DNA of 64,000 nt, from NCBI GenBank assembly GCA_036172665.1, contig JAYKNF010000034.1, positions 62,001 through 126,000 on the forward strand, given 5' to 3'. The notes below the pieces were generated by a model. It did no database searches. It was not told the DNA's origin and saw nothing but the letters and a program-made list of their open reading frames with translations. A program made the position numbers and the translations under genes. Below are positions 26,664 to 37,849 of the stretch, one piece after another (position 1 is the first letter of the stretch; every line of letters starts with the position of its first letter). The DNA is from Prosopocoilus inquinatus (Eukaryota > Arthropoda > Insecta > Coleoptera > Lucanidae).

Positions 26664-26812
26664 GGACGCAGCAGGAGCTGGAAATAGTTTTAAACGAAAC
26701 AACACGTATTAGCGTTGTTCCTGTGCTGTATCTAATCGATCCTTACTTATCTATCATGTTATTTGACGTTTCGATGGACTCAATTAACTCTGATGTGAGA
26801 TACGACGTTTTC
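26664..26812 (+). repeat. Representative type E monomer
   Basis: Type E starts CAGCAGGAGCTGG and carries TTTTAAACG, CGTATTAGCG, CCTGTGCTGTATC (C instead of A at position 63), CTTATCTATCATG, GTTTCGATGG and CGACGTTTTCGG. A sub-form has CCATTAACTC or CAATTAACTC in place of CCAGTAACTC; this copy is the CAATTAACTC version. E follows D in dozens of places across the window. Confidence 0.9.
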
Positions 26813-26961
26813 GGACGCAGCAGAAGCTGGAAATAGTTTTGAACGAAACAACACGTATTAGCGTTGTTCCTGTGATGTATCTAATCGATCCTTACTTAGC
26901 TACTATGTTATTTGACGTTTCGATGGACTCCAGTAACTCTAATGTGAGATACGAAATTTTC

Positions 26962-27110
26962 GGACGCAGCAGCAGCTGGAAATAGTTTTAAACGAAACAA
27001 CACGCATTAGCGATGTTCCTCTGATGTATCTAATCGATCCTTACTCATCTATCATGTTATTTTACGTTCGGATGGACTCCAGTAACTCTGATGTGAGATA
27101 CAAAGTTTTT
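26962..27110 (+). repeat. Representative type F monomer
   Basis: Type F is marked by TTAGCGATGTTCCT (A at position 52), TTATTTTACGTT and AAAGTTTTTGG. A sub-form (F'), as here, has TTCCTCTGATG and ACGTTCGGATGG. Another has CGCAATAGCGATG and ACGTTTGGATGG, for example near 4,142 and 11,910. The GATGTT change weakens the outer arm of the monomer dyad, whose usual form is GTTGTT. Confidence 0.88.
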
Positions 27111-27259
27111 GGACGCAGCAGAAGCTGGAAATAGTTTTGAACGAAACAACACGTATTAGCGTTGTTCCTGTGATGTATCTAATCGATCCTTACTCATCTA
27201 TCATGTTATTTGACGTTTGGACGGACTCCAGTAACTCTGATGTGAGAAACAAAATTCTC
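27111..27259 (+). repeat. Representative type X monomer
   Basis: Type X has TTTTGAACG, CGTATTAGCG, GTTTGGACGG, GAGAAACAAAATTCTC and a GTACGCAGC start to the following monomer. The AAAATTCTCGTACG combination occurs at 27,251, 28,443, 29,486, 34,704, 35,746, 38,437, 42,767 and 43,956. The spacings are whole monomer multiples after correcting for known indels. A parent form AAAGTTCTCGTACG appears near 15,293, 19,175, 48,888, 49,626 and 53,808. X is a good marker for the HOR period. Confidence 0.88.
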
Positions 27260-27408
27260 GTACGCAGCAGAAGCTGGAAATAATTTTGAACGAAACAACA
27301 CGTATTAGCGTTGTTCCTGTGATGTATCTAATCGATCCTTACTCATCTATCATGTTATTTGACGTTTGGACGGACTCCAGTAACTCTGATGTGAGATACA
27401 AAGTTCTC
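27260..27408 (+). repeat. Representative type Y monomer
   Basis: Type Y always follows X. It starts GTACGCAGCAGAAGCTGG and has GAAATAATTTTGAACG instead of GAAATAGTTTTGAACG, then GTTTGGACGG and AAAGTTCTCGG. The AATAATTTT change is nearly private to this subtype. It travels with the preceding X in every copy, so X-Y is an inherited dimer. Confidence 0.85.
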
Positions 27409-29643
27409 GGACGCAGCAGAAGCTGGAAATAGTTTTGAACGAAACAACAGGTATTAGCGTTGTTCCTGTGATGTATCTAAACGATCCTTACTTATCTAAC
27501 ATGTTATTTGACGTTTGGATGGACTCCAGTAAGTCTGATGTGAGATACAAAGTTTTTGGACGCAGCAGGAGCTGGAAATAGTTTTAAACGAAACAACACG
27601 TATTAGCGTTGTTCCTGTGCTGTATCTAATCGATCCTTACTTATCTATCATGTTATTTGACGTTTCGATGGACTCCATTAACTCTGATGTGAGATACGAC
27701 GTTTTCGGACGCAGCAGAAGCTGGAAATAGTTTTGAACGAAACAACACGTATTAGCGTTGTTCCTGTGATGTATCTAATCGATCCTTACTTAGCTACTAT
27801 GTTATTTGACGTTTCGATGGACTCCAGTAACTCTAATGTGAGATACGAAATTTTCGGACGCAGCAGCAGCTGGAAATAGTTTTAAACGAAACAACACATA
27901 TTAGCGTTGTTCCTGTGATGTATCTAATCGATCCTTACTCATCTATCATGTTATTTTACGTTTGGATGGACTCCAGTAACTCTGATGTGAGATACAAAGT
28001 TTTTGGACGCAGCAGAAGCTGGAAATAGTTTTGAACGAAACAACACGCATTAGCGATGTTCCTCTGATGTATCTAATCGATCCTTACTCATCTATCATGT
28101 TATTTTACGTTCGGATGGACTCCAGTAACTCTGATGTGAGATACAAAGTTTTTGGACGCAGCAGAAGCTGGAAATAGTTTTGAACGAAACAACACGCATT
28201 AGCGATGTTCCTCTGATGTAGCTAATCGATCCTTACTCATCTATCATGTTATTTTACGTTCGGATGGACTCCAGTAACTCTGATGTGAGATACAAAGTTT
28301 TTGGACGCAGCAGAAGCTGGAAATAGTTTTGAACGAAACAACACGTATTAGCGTTGTTCCTGTGATGTATCTAATCGATCCTTACTCATCTATCATGTTA
28401 TTTGACGTTTGGACGGACTCCAGTAACTCTGATGTGAGAAACAAAATTCTCGTACGCAGCAGAAGCTGGAAATAATTTTGAACGAAACAACACGTATTAG
28501 CGTTGTTCCTGTGATGTATCTAATCGATCCTTACTCATCTATCATGTTATTTGACGTTTGGACGGACTCCAGTAACTCTGATGTGAGATACAAAGTTCTC
28601 GGACGCAGCAGAAGCTGGAAATAGTTTTGAACGAAACAACAGGTATTAGCGTTGTTCCTGTGATGTATCTAAACGATCCTTACTTATCTAACATGTTATT
28701 TGACGTTTGGATGGACTCCAGTAAGTCTGATGTGAGATACAAAGTTTTTGGACGCAGCAGGAGCTGGAAATAGTTTTAAACGAAACAACACGTATTAGCG
28801 TTGTTCCTGTGCTGTATCTAATCGATCCTTACTTATCTATCATGTTATTTGACGTTTCGATGGACTCCATTAACTCTGATGTGAGATACGACGTTTTCGG
28901 ACGCAGCAGAAGCTGGAAATAGTTTTGAACGAAACAACACGTATTAGCGTTGTTCCTGTGATGTATCTAATCGATCCTTACTTAGCTACTATGTTATTTG
29001 ACGTTTCGATGGACTCCAGTAACTCTAATGTGAGATACGAAATTTTCGGACGCAGCAGCAGCTGGAAATAGTTTTAAACGAAACAACACATATTAGCGTT
29101 GTTCCTGTGATGTATCTAATCGATCCTTACTCATCTATCATGTTATTTTACGTTTGGATGGACTCCAGTAACTCTGATGTGAGATACAAAGTTTTTGGAC
29201 GCAGCAGAAGCTGGAAATAGTTTTGAACGAAACAACACGCATTAGCGATGTTCCTCTGATGTATCTAATCGATCCTTACTCATCTATCATGTTATTTTAC
29301 GTTCGGATGGACTCCAGTAACTCTGATGTGAGATACAAAGTTTTTGGACGCAGCAGAAGCTGGAAATAGTTTTGAACGAAACAACACGTATTAGCGTTGT
29401 TCCTGTGATGTATCTAATCGATCCTTACTCATCTATCATGTTATTTGACGTTTGGACGGACTCCAGTAACTCTGATGTGAGAAACAAAATTCTCGTACGC
29501 AGCAGAAGCTGGAAATAATTTTGAACGAAACAACACGTATTAGCGTTGTTCCTGTGATGTATCTAATCGGTCCTTACTCATCTATCATGTTATTTGACGT
29601 TTGGACGGACTCCAGTAACTCTGATGTGAGATACAAAGTTTTT

Positions 29644-31332
29644 GGACGCAGCAGGAGCTGGAAATAGTTTTAAACGAAACAACACGTATTAGCGTTGTTC
29701 CTGTGCTGTATCTAATCGATCCTTACTTATCTATCATGTTATTTGACGTTTCGATGGACTCCAGTAACTCTGATGTGAGATACAAAGTTTTCGGACGCAG
29801 CAGAAGCTGGAAATAGTTTTAAACGAAACAACACGCATTAACGTTGTTCCTGTGATGTATCTAATCGATCCTTACTCATCTATCATGTTACTTGACGTTT
29901 CGATGGACTCCAGTAACTCTGATGTGAGATACATTTTCGGACGCAGCAGAAGCTGGAAATAGTTTTAAACGAAACAACACGCATTAGCGATGTTCCTGTG
30001 ATGTATCTAATCGATCCTTACTCATCTATCATGTTATTTTACGTTTGGATGGACTCCAGTAACTCTGATGTGAGATACAAAGTTTTTGGACGCAGCAGGA
30101 GCTGGAAATAGTTTTGAACGAAACAACACGCCTTAGCGGTGTTCCTGTGATGTTTCTAATCGATCCTTACTCATCTATCATGTTACTTGACGTTTGGACG
30201 GACTCCAGTAACTCTGATGTGAGATACAAAGTTCTCGGACGCAGCAGAAGCTGGAAATAGTTTTGAACGAAACAACAGGTATTAGCGTTGTTCCTGTGAT
30301 GTATCTAAACGATCCTTACTTATCTAACATGTTATTTGACGTTTGGATGGACTCCAGTAAGTCTGATGTGAGATACAAAGTTTTTGGACGCAGCAGGAGC
30401 TGGAAATAGTTTTGAACGAAACAACACGCCTTAGCGGTGTTCCTGTGATGTTTCTAATCGATCCTTACTTATATATCATGTTATTTGACGTTTGGATGGA
30501 CTCCAGTAACCCTGATGTGAGATACAAAGTTCTCGGACGCAGCAGAAGCTGGAAATAGTTTTGAACGAAACAACACGTATTAGCGTTGTTCCTGTGATGT
30601 ATCTTATCGATCCTTACTCATCTATCATGTTATTTGACGTTTGGACGGACTCCAGTAACTCTGATGTGAGATACAAAGTTCTCGGACGCAGCAGAAGCTG
30701 GAAATAGTTTTAAACGAAACAACACTTATTAGCGTTGTTCCTGTGATGTATCTAATCGATCCTTACTCATCTATCATGTTATTTGGCGTTTCGATGGACT
30801 CCAGTAACTTTGATGTGAGTTACGAAGTTCTCGGACGCAGCTGAAGCTAGAAATAGTTTTAAACGAAACAACACGCATTAGCGTTGTTCCTGTGATGTAT
30901 CTAATCGATCCTTACTTATATATCATGTTATTTGACGTTTGGAAGGACTGAAGTAACCCTGATGTGAGATACGAAGTTCTCGGACGCAGCAGAAGCTGGA
31001 AATAGTTTTAAACGAAACAACACGCATTAGCGTTGTTCCTGTGATGTATCTAATCGATCCTTACTCATCTATCATGTTATTTGGCGTTTCGATGGACTCC
31101 AGTAACTCTGATGTGAGATACAAAGTTTTCGGACGCAGTAGAAGCTGGAAATAGTTTTGAACGAAACAACACGCCTTAGCGTTGTTCCTGTGATGTATCT
31201 AATCGATCCTTACTTATATATCATGTTATTTGACGTTTGGATGGACTCCAGTAACCCTGATGTGAGATACGAAATTCTCGGACGCAGCAGAAGCTGGAAA
31301 TAGTTTTAAAGGAAACAACACGCATTAGCGTT
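29644..31332 (+). repeat. Variant-rich segment between the large duplicates
   Basis: This stretch has no gene. It contains E, a GATACATTTTCGG monomer (29,931), F, and monomers with CGCCTTAGCGGTGTTCC and TGATGTTTCTAATCG (about 30,130 and 30,429). It also has TTATATATCATG monomers with AACCCTGATG, and the rare GGAAGGACTGAAGTAACCC monomer at about 30,942. From about 30,420 it aligns to 46,976 onward at offset 16,556 bp. Confidence 0.8.
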
Positions 31333-32860
31333 GTTCCTGTGATGTATCTAATCGATCCTTACTTATCTATCATGTTATTTGACGTTTCGATGGACTCCAG
31401 TAACTCTGATGTGAGATACAAAGTTTTCGGACGCAGCAGAAGCTGGAAATAGTTTTAAACGAAACAACACGCATTAGCGTTGTTCCTGTGATGTATCTAA
31501 TCGATCCTTACTCATCTATCATGTTACTTGACGTTTCGATGGACTCCAGTAACTCTGATGTGAGATACATTTTCGGACGCAGCAGAAGCTGGAAATAGTT
31601 TTAAACGAAACAACACGCATTAGCGATGTTCCTGTGATGTATCTAATCGATCCTTACTCATCTATCATGTTATTTTACGTTTGGATGGACTCCAGTAACT
31701 CTGATGTGAGATACAAAGTTTTTGGACGCAGCAGAAGCTGGAAATAGTTTTGAACGAAACAACACGTATTAGCGTTGTTCCTGTGATGTATCTAATCGAT
31801 CCTTACTTAGATACTATGTTATTTGACGTTTCGATGGACTCCAGTAACTCTAATGTGAGATACGAAATTTTCGGACGCAGCAGCAGCTGGAAATAGTTTT
31901 AAAAGAAACAACACATATTAGCGTTGTTCCTGTGATGTATCTAATCGATCCTTACTCATCTATCATGTTATTTGACGTTTGGACGGACTCCAGTAACTCT
32001 GATGTGAGAAACAAAGTTCTCGGACGCAGCAGAATCTGGAAATAGTTTTGAACGAAACAACACGTATTAGCGTTGTTCCTGTGATGTATCTAATCGATCC
32101 TTACTCATCTATCATAGCTACTATGTTATTTGACGTTTCGATGGACTCCAGTAACTCTAATGTGAGATACGAAATTTTCGGACGCAGCAGCAGCTGGAAA
32201 TAGTTTTAAACGAAAAAACACATATTAGCGTTGTTCCTGTGATGTATCTAATCGATCCTTTCTCATCTATCATGTTATTTGACGTTTGGACGTACTCCAG
32301 TAACTCTGATGTGAGAAACAAAGTTCTCGGACGCAGCAGAAGCTGGAAATAGTTTTGAACGAAACAACAGGTATTAGCGTTGTTCCTGTGATGTATCTAA
32401 ACGATCCTTACTTATCTAACATGTTATTTGACGTTTGGATGGACTCCAGTAAGTCTGATGTGAGATACAAAGTTTTTGGACGCAGCAGGAGCTGGAAATA
32501 GTTTTAAACGAAACAACACGTATTAGCGTTGTTCCTGTGCTGTATCTAATCGATCCTTACTTATCTATCATGTTATTTGACGTTTCGATGGACTCCAGTA
32601 ACTTTGATGTGAGATACGAAGTTCTCGGACGCAGCTGAAGCTAGAAATAGTTTTAAACGAAACAACACGTATTAGCGTTGTTCCTGTGATGTATCTAATC
32701 GATCCTTACTCATCTATCATGTTATTTGACGTTTGGATGGACTCCAGTAACTCTGATGTGAGATACAAAGTTTTCGGACGCAGCAGAAGCTGGAAATAGT
32801 TTTGAACGAAACAACACGTATTAGCGTTGTTCCTGTGCTGTATCTAATCGATCCTTACTT
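30420..32860 (+). repeat. Segment repeated 16.6 kb downstream
   Basis: Anchors at offset 16,556 bp are GAAGGACTG (30,942 and 47,498), TTTTAAAGGAAAC (31,311 and 47,867) and GATAC at 31,564 and 48,120. The offset then becomes 16,559 because this copy has a 3-bp deletion, confirmed by the 158-bp hybrids at 32,111 and 48,670 and GTTTGGACGTACTCC at 32,284 and 48,843. It becomes 16,708 at the next D monomer, where the downstream copy has one extra monomer. Confidence 0.82.
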
Positions 32861-35492
32861 ATCTATCATGTTATTTGACGTTTCGATGGACTCCAGTAAC
32901 TCTGATGTGAGATACGACATTTTCGGACGCAGCAGAAGCTGGAAATAGTTTTAAACAAAACAACACGCATTAGCGATGTTCCTGTGATGTATCTAATCGA
33001 TCCTTACTTAGCTACTATGTTATTTGACGTTTCGATGGACTCCAGTAACTCTAATGTGAGATACGAAATTTTCGGACGCAGCAGCAGCTGGAAATAGTTT
33101 TAAACGAAACAACACATATTAGCGTTGTTCCTGTGATGTATCTAATCGATCCTTACTCATCTATCATGTTATTTTACGTTTGGATGGACTCCAGTAACTC
33201 TGATGTGAGATACAAAGTTTTTGGACGCAGCAGAAGCTGGAAATAGTTTTGAACGAAACAACACGTATTAGCGTTGTTCCTGTGATGTATCTAATCGATC
33301 CTTACTTAGCTACTATGTTATTTGACGTTTCGATGGACTCCAGTAACTCTAATGTGAGATACGAAATTTTCGGACGCAGCAGCAGCTGGAAATAGTTTTA
33401 AACGAAACAACACATATTAGCGTTGTTCCTGTGATGTATCTAATCGATCCTTACTCATCTATCATGTTATTTTACGTTTGGATGGACTCCAGTAACTCTG
33501 ATGTGAGATACGACGTTTTCGGACGCAGCAGAAGCTGGAAATAGTTTTAAACGAAACAACACGCAATAGCGATGTTCCTGTGATGTATCTAATCGATCCT
33601 TACTCATCTATCATGTTATTTTACGTTTGGATGGACTCCAGTAACTCTGATGTGAGATACAAAGTTCTCGGGCGCAGCAGAAGCTGGAAATAGTTTTGAA
33701 CGAGACAACACGTATTAGCGTTGTTCCTGTGATGTATCTAAACGATCCTTAATTATCTAACATGTTATTTGACGTTTGGATGGACTCCAGTAAGTCTGAT
33801 GTGAGATACAAAGTTTTTGGACGCAGCAGGAGCTGGAAATAGTTTTAAACGAAACAACACGTATTAGCGTTGTTCCTGTGATGTATCTAATCGATCCTTA
33901 CTCATCTATCATGTTATTTGACGTTTGGACGGACTCCAGTAACTCTGATGTGAGATACAAAGTTCTCGGACGCAGCAGAAGCTGGAAATAGTTTTGAACG
34001 AAACAACAGGTATTAGCGTTGTTCCTGTGATGTATCTAAACGATCCTTACTTATCTAACATGTTATTTGACGTTTGGATGGACTCCAGTAAGTCTGATGT
34101 GAGATACAAAGTTTTTGGACGCAGCAGGAGCTGGAAATAGTTTTAAACGAAACAACACGTATTAGCGTTGTTCCTGTGCTGTATCTAATCGATCCTTACT
34201 TATCTATCATGTTATTTGACGTTTCGATGGACTCCATTAACTCTGATGTGAGATACGACGTTTTCGGACGCAGCAGAAGCTGGAAATAGTTTTGAACGAA
34301 ACAACACGTATTAGCGTTGTTCCTGTGATGTATCTAATCGATCCTTACTTAGCTACTATGTTATTTGACGTTTCGATGGACTCCAGTAACTCTAATGTGA
34401 GATACGAAATTTTCGGACGCAGCAGCAGCTGGAAATAGTTTTAAACGAAACAACACGCATTAGCGATGTTCCTCTGATGTATCTAATCGATCCTTACTCA
34501 TCTATCATGTTATTTTACGTTCGGATGGACTCCAGTAACTCTGATGTGAGATACAAAGTTTTTGGACGCAGCAGAAGCTGGAAATAGTTTTGAACGAAAC
34601 AACACGTATTAGCGTTGTTCCTGTGATGTATCTAATCGATCCTTACTCATCTATCATGTTATTTGACGTTTGGACGGACTCCAGTAACTCTGATGTGAGA
34701 AACAAAATTCTCGTACGCAGCAGAAGCTGGAAATAATTTTGAACGAAACAACACGTATTAGCGTTGTTCCTGTGATGTATCTAATCGATCCTTACTCATC
34801 TATCATGTTATTTGACGTTGGACGGACTCCAGTAACTCTGATGTGAGATACAAAGTTCTCGGACGCAGCAGAAGCTGGAAATAGTTTTGAACGAAACAAC
34901 AGGTATTAGCGTTGTTCCTGTGATGTATCTAAACGATCCTTACTTATCTAACATGTTATTTGACGTTTGGATGGACTCCAGTAAGTCTGATGTGAGATAC
35001 AAAGTTTTTGGACGCAGCAGGAGCTGGAAATAGTTTTAAACGAAACAACACGTATTAGCGTTGTTCCTGTGCTGTATCTAATCGATCCTTACTTATCTAT
35101 CATGTTATTTGACGTTTCGATGGACTCCATTAACTCTGATGTGAGATACGACGTTTTCGGACGCAGCAGAAGCTGGAAATAGTTTTGAACGAAACAACAC
35201 GTATTAGCGTTGTTCCTGTGATGTATCTAATCGATCCTTACTTAGCTACTATGTTATTTGACGTTTCGATGGACTCCAGTAACTCTAATGTGAGATACGA
35301 AATTTTCGGACGCAGCAGCAGCTGGAAATAGTTTTAAACGAAACAACACATATTAGCGTTGTTCCTGTGATGTATCTAATCGATCCTTACTCATCTATCA
35401 TGTTATTTTACGTTTGGATGGACTCCAGTAACTCTGATGTGAGATACAAAGTTTTTGGACGCAGCAGAAGCTGGAAATAGTTTTGAACGAAA
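31333..35492 (+). repeat. Right copy of the 7,453-bp-offset duplication
   Basis: This is the partner of 23,880-28,040. It differs by scattered substitutions and a 1-bp deletion at about 34,820 (GACGTTGGACGG for GACGTTTGGACGG). Its left part is also present a third time at about 47,889-49,560, so this is a three-copy segment for its first 1.5 kb. Confidence 0.88.
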
Positions 35493-37849
35493 CAACACGC
35501 ATTAGCGATGTTCCTCTGATGTATCTAATCGATCCTTACTCATCTATCATGTTATTTTACGTTCGGATGGACTCCAGTAACTCTGATGTGAGATACAAAG
35601 TTTTTGGACGCAGCAGAAGCTGGAAATAGTTTTGAACGAAACAACACGTATTAGCGTTGTTCCTGTGATGTATCTAATCGATCCTTACTCATCTATCATG
35701 TTATTTGACGTTTGGACGGACTCCAGTAACTCTGATGTGAGAAACAAAATTCTCGTACGCAGCAGAAGCTGGAAATAATTTTGAACGAAACAACACGTAT
35801 TAGCGTTGTTCCTGTGATGTATCTAATCGATCCTTACTCATCTATCATGTTATTTGACGTTTGGACGGACTCCAGTAACTCTGATGTGAGATACAAAGTT
35901 TTTGGACGCAGCAGGAGCTGGAAATAGTTTTAAACGAAACAACACGTATTAGCGTTGTTCCTGTGCTGTATCTAATCGATCCTTACTTATCTATCATGTT
36001 ATTTGACGTTTGGATGGACTCCATTAACTCTGATGTGAGATACGACGTTTTCGGACGCAGCAGAAGCTGGAAATAGTTTTGAACGAAACAACACGTATTA
36101 GCGTTGTTCCTGTGATGTATCTAATCGATCCTTACTTAGCTACTATGTTATTTGACGTTTCGATGGACTCCAGTAACTCTAATGTGAGATACGAAATTTT
36201 CGGACGCAGCAGCAGCTGGAAATAGTTTTAAACGAAACAACACATATTAGCGTTGTTCCTGTGATGTATCTAATCGATCCTTACTCATCTATCATGTTAT
36301 TTTACGTTTGGATGGACTCCAGTAACTCTGATGTGAGATACAAAGTTTTTGGACGCAGCAGAAGCTGGAAATAGTTTTGAACGAAACAACACGTATTAGC
36401 GTTGTTCCTGTGATGTATCTAATCGATCCTTACTTAGCTACTATGTTATTTGACGTTTCGATGGACTCCAGTATCTCTAATGTGAGATACGAAATTTTCG
36501 GACGCAGCAGCAGCTGGAAATAGTTTTAAACGAAACAACACATATTAGCGTTGTTCCTGTGATGTATCTAATCGATACTTACTTATCTGTCATGTTATTT
36601 GACGTTTGGACGGACTCCAGTAACTCTGATGTGAGATACGACGTTTTCGGACGCAGCAGAAGCTGGAAATAGTTTTAAACGAAACAACACGCATTAGCGA
36701 TGTTCCTGTGATGTATCTAATCGATCCTTACTCATCTATCATGTTATTTTACGTTTGGATGGACTCCATTAACTCTGATGTGAGATACAAAGTTCTCAGG
36801 CGCAGCAGAAGCTGGAAATAGTTTTGAACGAGACAACACGTATTAGCGTTGTTCCTGTGATGTATCTAAACGATCCTTAATTATCTAACATGTTATTTGA
36901 CGTTTGGATGGACTCCAGTAAGTCTGATGTGAGATACAAAGTTTTTGGACGCAGCAGGAGCTGGAAATAGTTTTAAACGAAACAACACGTATTAGCGTTG
37001 TTCCTGTGCTGTATCTAATCGATCCTTACTTATCTATCATGTTATTTGGCGTTTCGATGGACTCCAGTAACTCTGATGTGAGATACGACGTTTTCGGACG
37101 CAGCAGAAGCTGGAAATAGTTTTAAACGAAACAACACGCATTAGCGATGTTCCTCTGATGTATCTAATCGATCCTTACTCATCTATCATGTTATTTTACG
37201 ATCGGATGGACTCCAGTAACTCTGATGTGAGATACAAAGTTTTTGGACGCAGCAGAAGCTGGAAATAGTTTTGAACGAAACAACACGTATTAGCGTTGTT
37301 CCTGTGATGTATCTAATCGATCCTTACTCATCTATCATGTTATTTGACGTTTGGACGGACTCCAGTAACTCTGATGTGAGAAACAAAGTTCTCGGACGCA
37401 GCAGAAGCTGGAAATAGTTTTGAACGAAACAACACGTATTAGCGTTGTTCCTGTGATGTATCTAATCGATCCTTACTCATCTATCATAGCTACTATGTTA
37501 TTTGACGTTTCGATGGACTCCAGTAACTCTAATGTGAGATACAAAATTTTCGGACGCAGCAGCAGCTGGAAATAGTTTTAAACGAAACAACACATATTAG
37601 CGTTGTTCCTGTGATGTATCTAATCGATTCTTACTTATATATCATGTTATTTGACGTTTGGATGGACTCCAGTAACCCTGATGTGAGATACGAAGTTCTC
37701 GGACGCAGCAGAAGCTGGAAATAGTTTTAAACGAAACAACACGCATTAGCGTTGTTCCTGTGATGTATCTAATCTATCCTTACTCATCTATCATGTTATT
37801 TGGCGTTTCGATGGACTCCAGTAACGCTGATGTGAGATACAAAGTTCTC
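35159..37849 (+). repeat. First unit of a 2,691-bp tandem higher-order repeat
   Basis: This unit of 18 monomers plus one 9-bp insert is followed directly by a second, almost identical unit at 37,850-40,540. Anchors are X at 35,746 and 38,437, ACGATCGGATGG at 37,198 and 39,889, the hybrid at 37,483 and 40,174, and AACGCTGATG with GGACGCGGCAG at the unit ends. I saw very few differences, for example GTTTGGATGG near 36,008 against GTTTCGATGG near 38,699. A third partial unit does not follow: similarity stops at about 40,607, at TCTAAACG. Confidence 0.9.

Larger units (their letters stand above)
23880..28040 (+). repeat. Left copy of the 7,453-bp-offset duplication (about 28 monomers)
   Basis: About 23,880-28,040 aligns with 31,333-35,492 at offset 7,453 bp (50 monomers plus known indels), dropping to 7,452 after a 1-bp deletion in the right copy. 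Anchors that match exactly are GATACATTTTCGG (24,111 and 31,564), CTTAGATACTATG (24,353 and 31,806), GTTTGGACGTACTCC (24,831 and 32,284), the hybrids at 24,658 and 32,111, and AAAATTCTC (27,251 and 34,704). This is the longest duplicated block in the window. The left copy later carries one extra F' monomer (28,154-28,302) absent on the right. Confidence 0.88.
26515..29643 (+). repeat. Best-resolved higher-order repeat: 6-, 8- and 7-mer versions of D-E-B-C-F-X-Y
   Basis: Monomer by monomer: 26,515-27,408 is D, E, B, F', X, Y (6-mer, 894 bp). 27,409-28,600 is D, E, B, C, F', F', X, Y (8-mer, 1,192 bp). 28,601-29,643 is D, E, B, C, F', X, Y' (7-mer, 1,043 bp). The marker spacing agrees: CAACAGG of D at 26,551, 27,445 and 28,637, and AAAATTCTC of X at 27,251, 28,443 and 29,486. 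Y' (29,495-29,643) has ATCGGTCC, keeps a Y-type start and ends in a D-like AAAGTTTTTGG. It therefore looks like a Y/D recombinant that deleted a D. Confidence 0.87.
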
